A stretch of 64,000 nucleotides of DNA from a bacterium. Its GTDB lineage: Bacteria > Bdellovibrionota > Bacteriovoracia > Bacteriovoracales > Bacteriovoracaceae. The notes below the pieces were generated by a model, which ran no database searches, had not been told where the DNA came from, and worked only from the letters and a program-made list of their open reading frames with translations. Below, in pieces: positions 62,379 through 64,000 of the stretch. Made by a program: the position numbers and the translations under genes. Each line of letters opens with the position of its first letter. Position 1 is the stretch's first letter. Location of the stretch: the NCBI GenBank assembly GCA_030425045.1, contig JAUHVL010000015.1, positions 1-64,000 of the forward strand, written 5' to 3'.

Positions 62379-63094
62379 TAATGTTCTCCTAAATATGCTT
62401 TTCTGATTTCGTCGTTATTAAGAAGCTCTTTTGCTGGCCCTTGCATTGTAATCTCGCCCGTCGTCAGGACGAACCCTGTGTGAGCAATTTTTAGTGCTGC
62501 AAAGGCATTTTGTTCAACTAATAAAACAGTTGTCCCTTTTTGATTGATTTCAACAATGGCCTTAAAAATATCTTGAACTAAAATAGGGGCGATACCAAGT
62601 GATGGTTCATCTAAAAGAAGAAGCTCGGGGTTCGCCATATAAGCGCGAGAGATAGCAAGCATTTGTTGCTCACCACCAGAAAGTGTTCCCGCTGGTTGAT
62701 TAATTCTTTCTTTTAATCTTGGAAAAAGAGAAAAGACATAATCATAGTCGTCATTGATTTTATCATCTTTTCTTAAATAAGCGCCCATTTCGAGGTTTTC
62801 TTTGATGGTCATATCGGCAAAAACCATACGACCCTCAGGTGATTGAGCTATTCCTTTACTCACAATTGTGTGAGCAGGAGTCGATGTAATATCTTCTCCT
62901 TTGAAATTAATACTTCCATTTGAGATAGGGATTAATCCAGAAATGGCGTGAAGACAAGTCGTTTTACCTGCACCATTAGGGCCAAGTATAGTGACGATTT
63001 CACCTTTTTTAATCTTTAACGAGATGCCGTGAATGGCGTGTATCGCTCCATAATGGACGTGCATATCCTTCAGTTCTAATAAGGTGTCACTCAT
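62378..63094 (-). CDS. livF: Branched-chain amino acid ABC transporter ATPase LivF
   Basis: LivF is one of two ATPases of the high-affinity branched-chain amino acid importer. Walker A LGPNGAGKTTCLHAI, the Q-loop, the signature LSGGEQQMLAISRA, Walker B PELLLLDEPSLGIAP and the H-loop VEQNAFAAL are intact. QSPEGRMVFADMTIKENLEMG is diagnostic for LivF. ATG 63094 follows AGGAG by 6 nt; a start at 63109 would place the Shine-Dalgarno inside the gene. Overlaps the livG end by 8 nt. Confidence 0.95.
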   Translation of the reverse strand: MSDTLLELKDMHVHYGAIHAIHGISLKIKKGEIVTILGPNGAGKTTCLHAISGLIPISNGSINFKGEDITSTPAHTIVSKGIAQSPEGRMVFADMTIKENLEMGAYLRKDDKINDDYDYVFSLFPRLKERINQPAGTLSGGEQQMLAISRAYMANPELLLLDEPSLGIAPILVQDIFKAIVEINQKGTTVLLVEQNAFAALKIAHTGFVLTTGEITMQGPAKELLNNDEIRKAYLGEH

Positions 63095-63866
63095 TTTCGA
63101 CTCCTTCACTTCCTAAATATGCTTCAATAACTTTTGGATTATTTTGAATTTCTGATGGCGTACCCACTGCGATTGTCTTTCCATAATCAAGCACATAAAT
63201 TTTCTCACAGACTTCCATCACTAAACGCATATCATGCTCAATTAATAAAATGGCCAGTTTAAACTCATCTCTGATCCAACGAATTAGTTTAGTAAGTTCA
63301 ATGGTTTCATTAGGGTTCATTCCCGCAGCTGGTTCATCTAAGAGAAGAAGTGAAGGTTTGGTGGCCATGGCCCTCGCAATTTCCAATCTTCTTTGCATTC
63401 CATAGGGGAGGTTTTTTGCAAGGTGATCACTATAGCCTTGCATCTTAAAAATACTTAATAAACTAATGGCCTCTTCTTCAATTTTTCTTTCGTAATCTTT
63501 AAATTTTTTGGTGCGAAAAATACTATCAAAAAAACCGTACTCACAACGAGAATGGGCCGCAATTCTAATATTATCGAGAACTGTTAAATCTTTAAAAAGG
63601 CGAATATTTTGAAAAGTTCGTGCGATTCCTTTTTGCGTAATAACAGCAGGTCTTACACCATTAATTTTTTCATTGTTTAAAAAGACATTACCTTTTGTCG
63701 GCAGGTAGTGACCAGTAATCATATTAAAGGCCGTTGTTTTCCCCGCTCCATTAGGACCAATAATACCGATCAAATCATTTTGATTAATTTCTAAGGATAA
63801 TGAATCAACGGCAGTGAGACCTCCAAACTGCATTGTTATGGCATCTGTTTTTAAAACTTGGCTCAC
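63087..63866 (-). CDS. livG: Branched-chain amino acid ABC transporter ATPase LivG
   Basis: LivG pairs with LivF. It has Walker A IGPNGAGKTTAFNMI, the LivG-type insertion IARTFQNIRLFKDLTVLDNI, the signature LPYGMQRRLEIARAMA (Leu-Pro-Tyr-Gly in place of LSGG, usual for LivG), Walker B SLLLLDEPAAGMNP and the H-loop LIEHDMRLVMEV. GTG 63866 is preceded by AAGGAG at 5 nt. It overlaps the livM stop. Confidence 0.95.
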   Translation of the reverse strand: MSQVLKTDAITMQFGGLTAVDSLSLEINQNDLIGIIGPNGAGKTTAFNMITGHYLPTKGNVFLNNEKINGVRPAVITQKGIARTFQNIRLFKDLTVLDNIRIAAHSRCEYGFFDSIFRTKKFKDYERKIEEEAISLLSIFKMQGYSDHLAKNLPYGMQRRLEIARAMATKPSLLLLDEPAAGMNPNETIELTKLIRWIRDEFKLAILLIEHDMRLVMEVCEKIYVLDYGKTIAVGTPSEIQNNPKVIEAYLGSEGVENE

Positions 63867-64000
63867 GCTTTCTCCTTTTTACCAAAAGAAAAAGTGATTT
63901 CTTTTTTCCCAAGGATCCCTGTGGGTTTGGCCAACATAAGAAGTATCAGTAAGACGGAGTAAATCACCATTCGCCATTCACTAACTGTTGGTCCAAGTAA
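63863..64000 (-). CDS. livM: Branched-chain amino acid ABC transporter permease LivM, C-terminal end only
   Basis: The minus strand from the right edge reads LLGPTVSEWRMVIYSVLLIL, then a LMLAKPTGILGKKEI end and a Lys-rich tail to the stop at 63863-63865. The hydrophobic helix followed by RPxGLxG-type KPTGILG is the standard LivM C-terminus. The stop overlaps the livG start, as expected in a livM-livG-livF operon. Confidence 0.85.
   Translation of the reverse strand, partial: LLGPTVSEWRMVIYSVLLILLMLAKPTGILGKKEITFSFGKKEKA

Overview
The window looks like chromosomal DNA from a low-GC, Gram-negative predatory-type deltaproteobacterium, most likely Bacteriovoracales (Halobacteriovorax/Bacteriovorax-like, Bdellovibrionota). 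This is an inference from the AT-rich composition, the many short secreted proteins and lipoproteins with no recognisable family, an FHA membrane protein, DUF6178-type and AIM24-type genes, abundant TTG/GTG starts and very tight gene packing. There are two tRNA genes, no rRNA, no insertion sequence, no CRISPR array and no prophage. No gene-free stretch exceeds 300 bases.

Layout. 1-10.8 kb: tgt (cut by the left edge), an FHA membrane protein, envelope proteins, a DksA/TraR-type regulator, queE, cinA, a COG2509 flavoprotein and a three-haem lipoprotein. 10.9-14.9 kb: an envelope redox locus with a c-haem/beta-barrel fusion, a second barrel protein, two YceI-like proteins and another CxxCH lipoprotein. 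15-18.4 kb: a four-gene operon with a phytoene-desaturase-like flavoprotein and FabG, FabZ and FabI-like enzymes. 18.4-23.2 kb: a degenerate ABC-ATPase-like gene, then a catalytically dead MnmA paralogue, a catalytically degraded M28 peptidase and canonical mnmA. 23.3-28.1 kb: an IMPDH/GMP-reductase-family gene, plsB and infC-rpmI-rplT. 28.1-32.6 kb: an M48 protease followed by three tandem AIM24 paralogues. 32.6-34.1 kb: a histidine kinase between two different tRNA-Leu genes. 34.2-38.3 kb: a translationally coupled lipoprotein-NuoB-NuoCD-NuoI operon. 38.3-47 kb: secreted and unknown proteins, a DUF6178-like gene, an orphan CpaF-type ATPase and deoC. 47.1-53.6 kb: an operon with an amine-oxidase-like flavoprotein, AtuA, a carboxyltransferase, a nitronate-monooxygenase-like enzyme and canonical FabI. 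53.6-58.1 kb: TetR, a fatty acid hydroxylase, a tiny QFDD membrane peptide, an Aur1-like PAP2 protein, a matrixin and transaldolase. 58.2-62.2 kb: a CheX, pseudo-receiver/HD and CheY signalling cluster. 62.2-64 kb: livF, livG and the end of livM.

How the genes work together. Lipid metabolism recurs: PlsB, two FabI paralogues, a FabG/FabZ pair, an acyl-CoA carboxyltransferase with AtuA, a fatty acid hydroxylase and a PAP2/Aur1-like enzyme. Envelope electron transfer also recurs (CxxCH lipoproteins, YceI-like carriers, a NuoB-CD-I module). Three features stand out. First, infC and the MnmA paralogue appear to start at AUA and AUU behind good Shine-Dalgarno sequences, which would place both under IF3 control. 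Second, several proteins keep a fold but lose catalytic residues (MnmA paralogue, M28 protein, NuoD half, receiver domain, ABC-like protein). Third, gene heads often look leaderless and convergent genes often share a 4-nt TTAA/TTAG stop overlap.

All domain calls were made by reading motifs; no database search was run.
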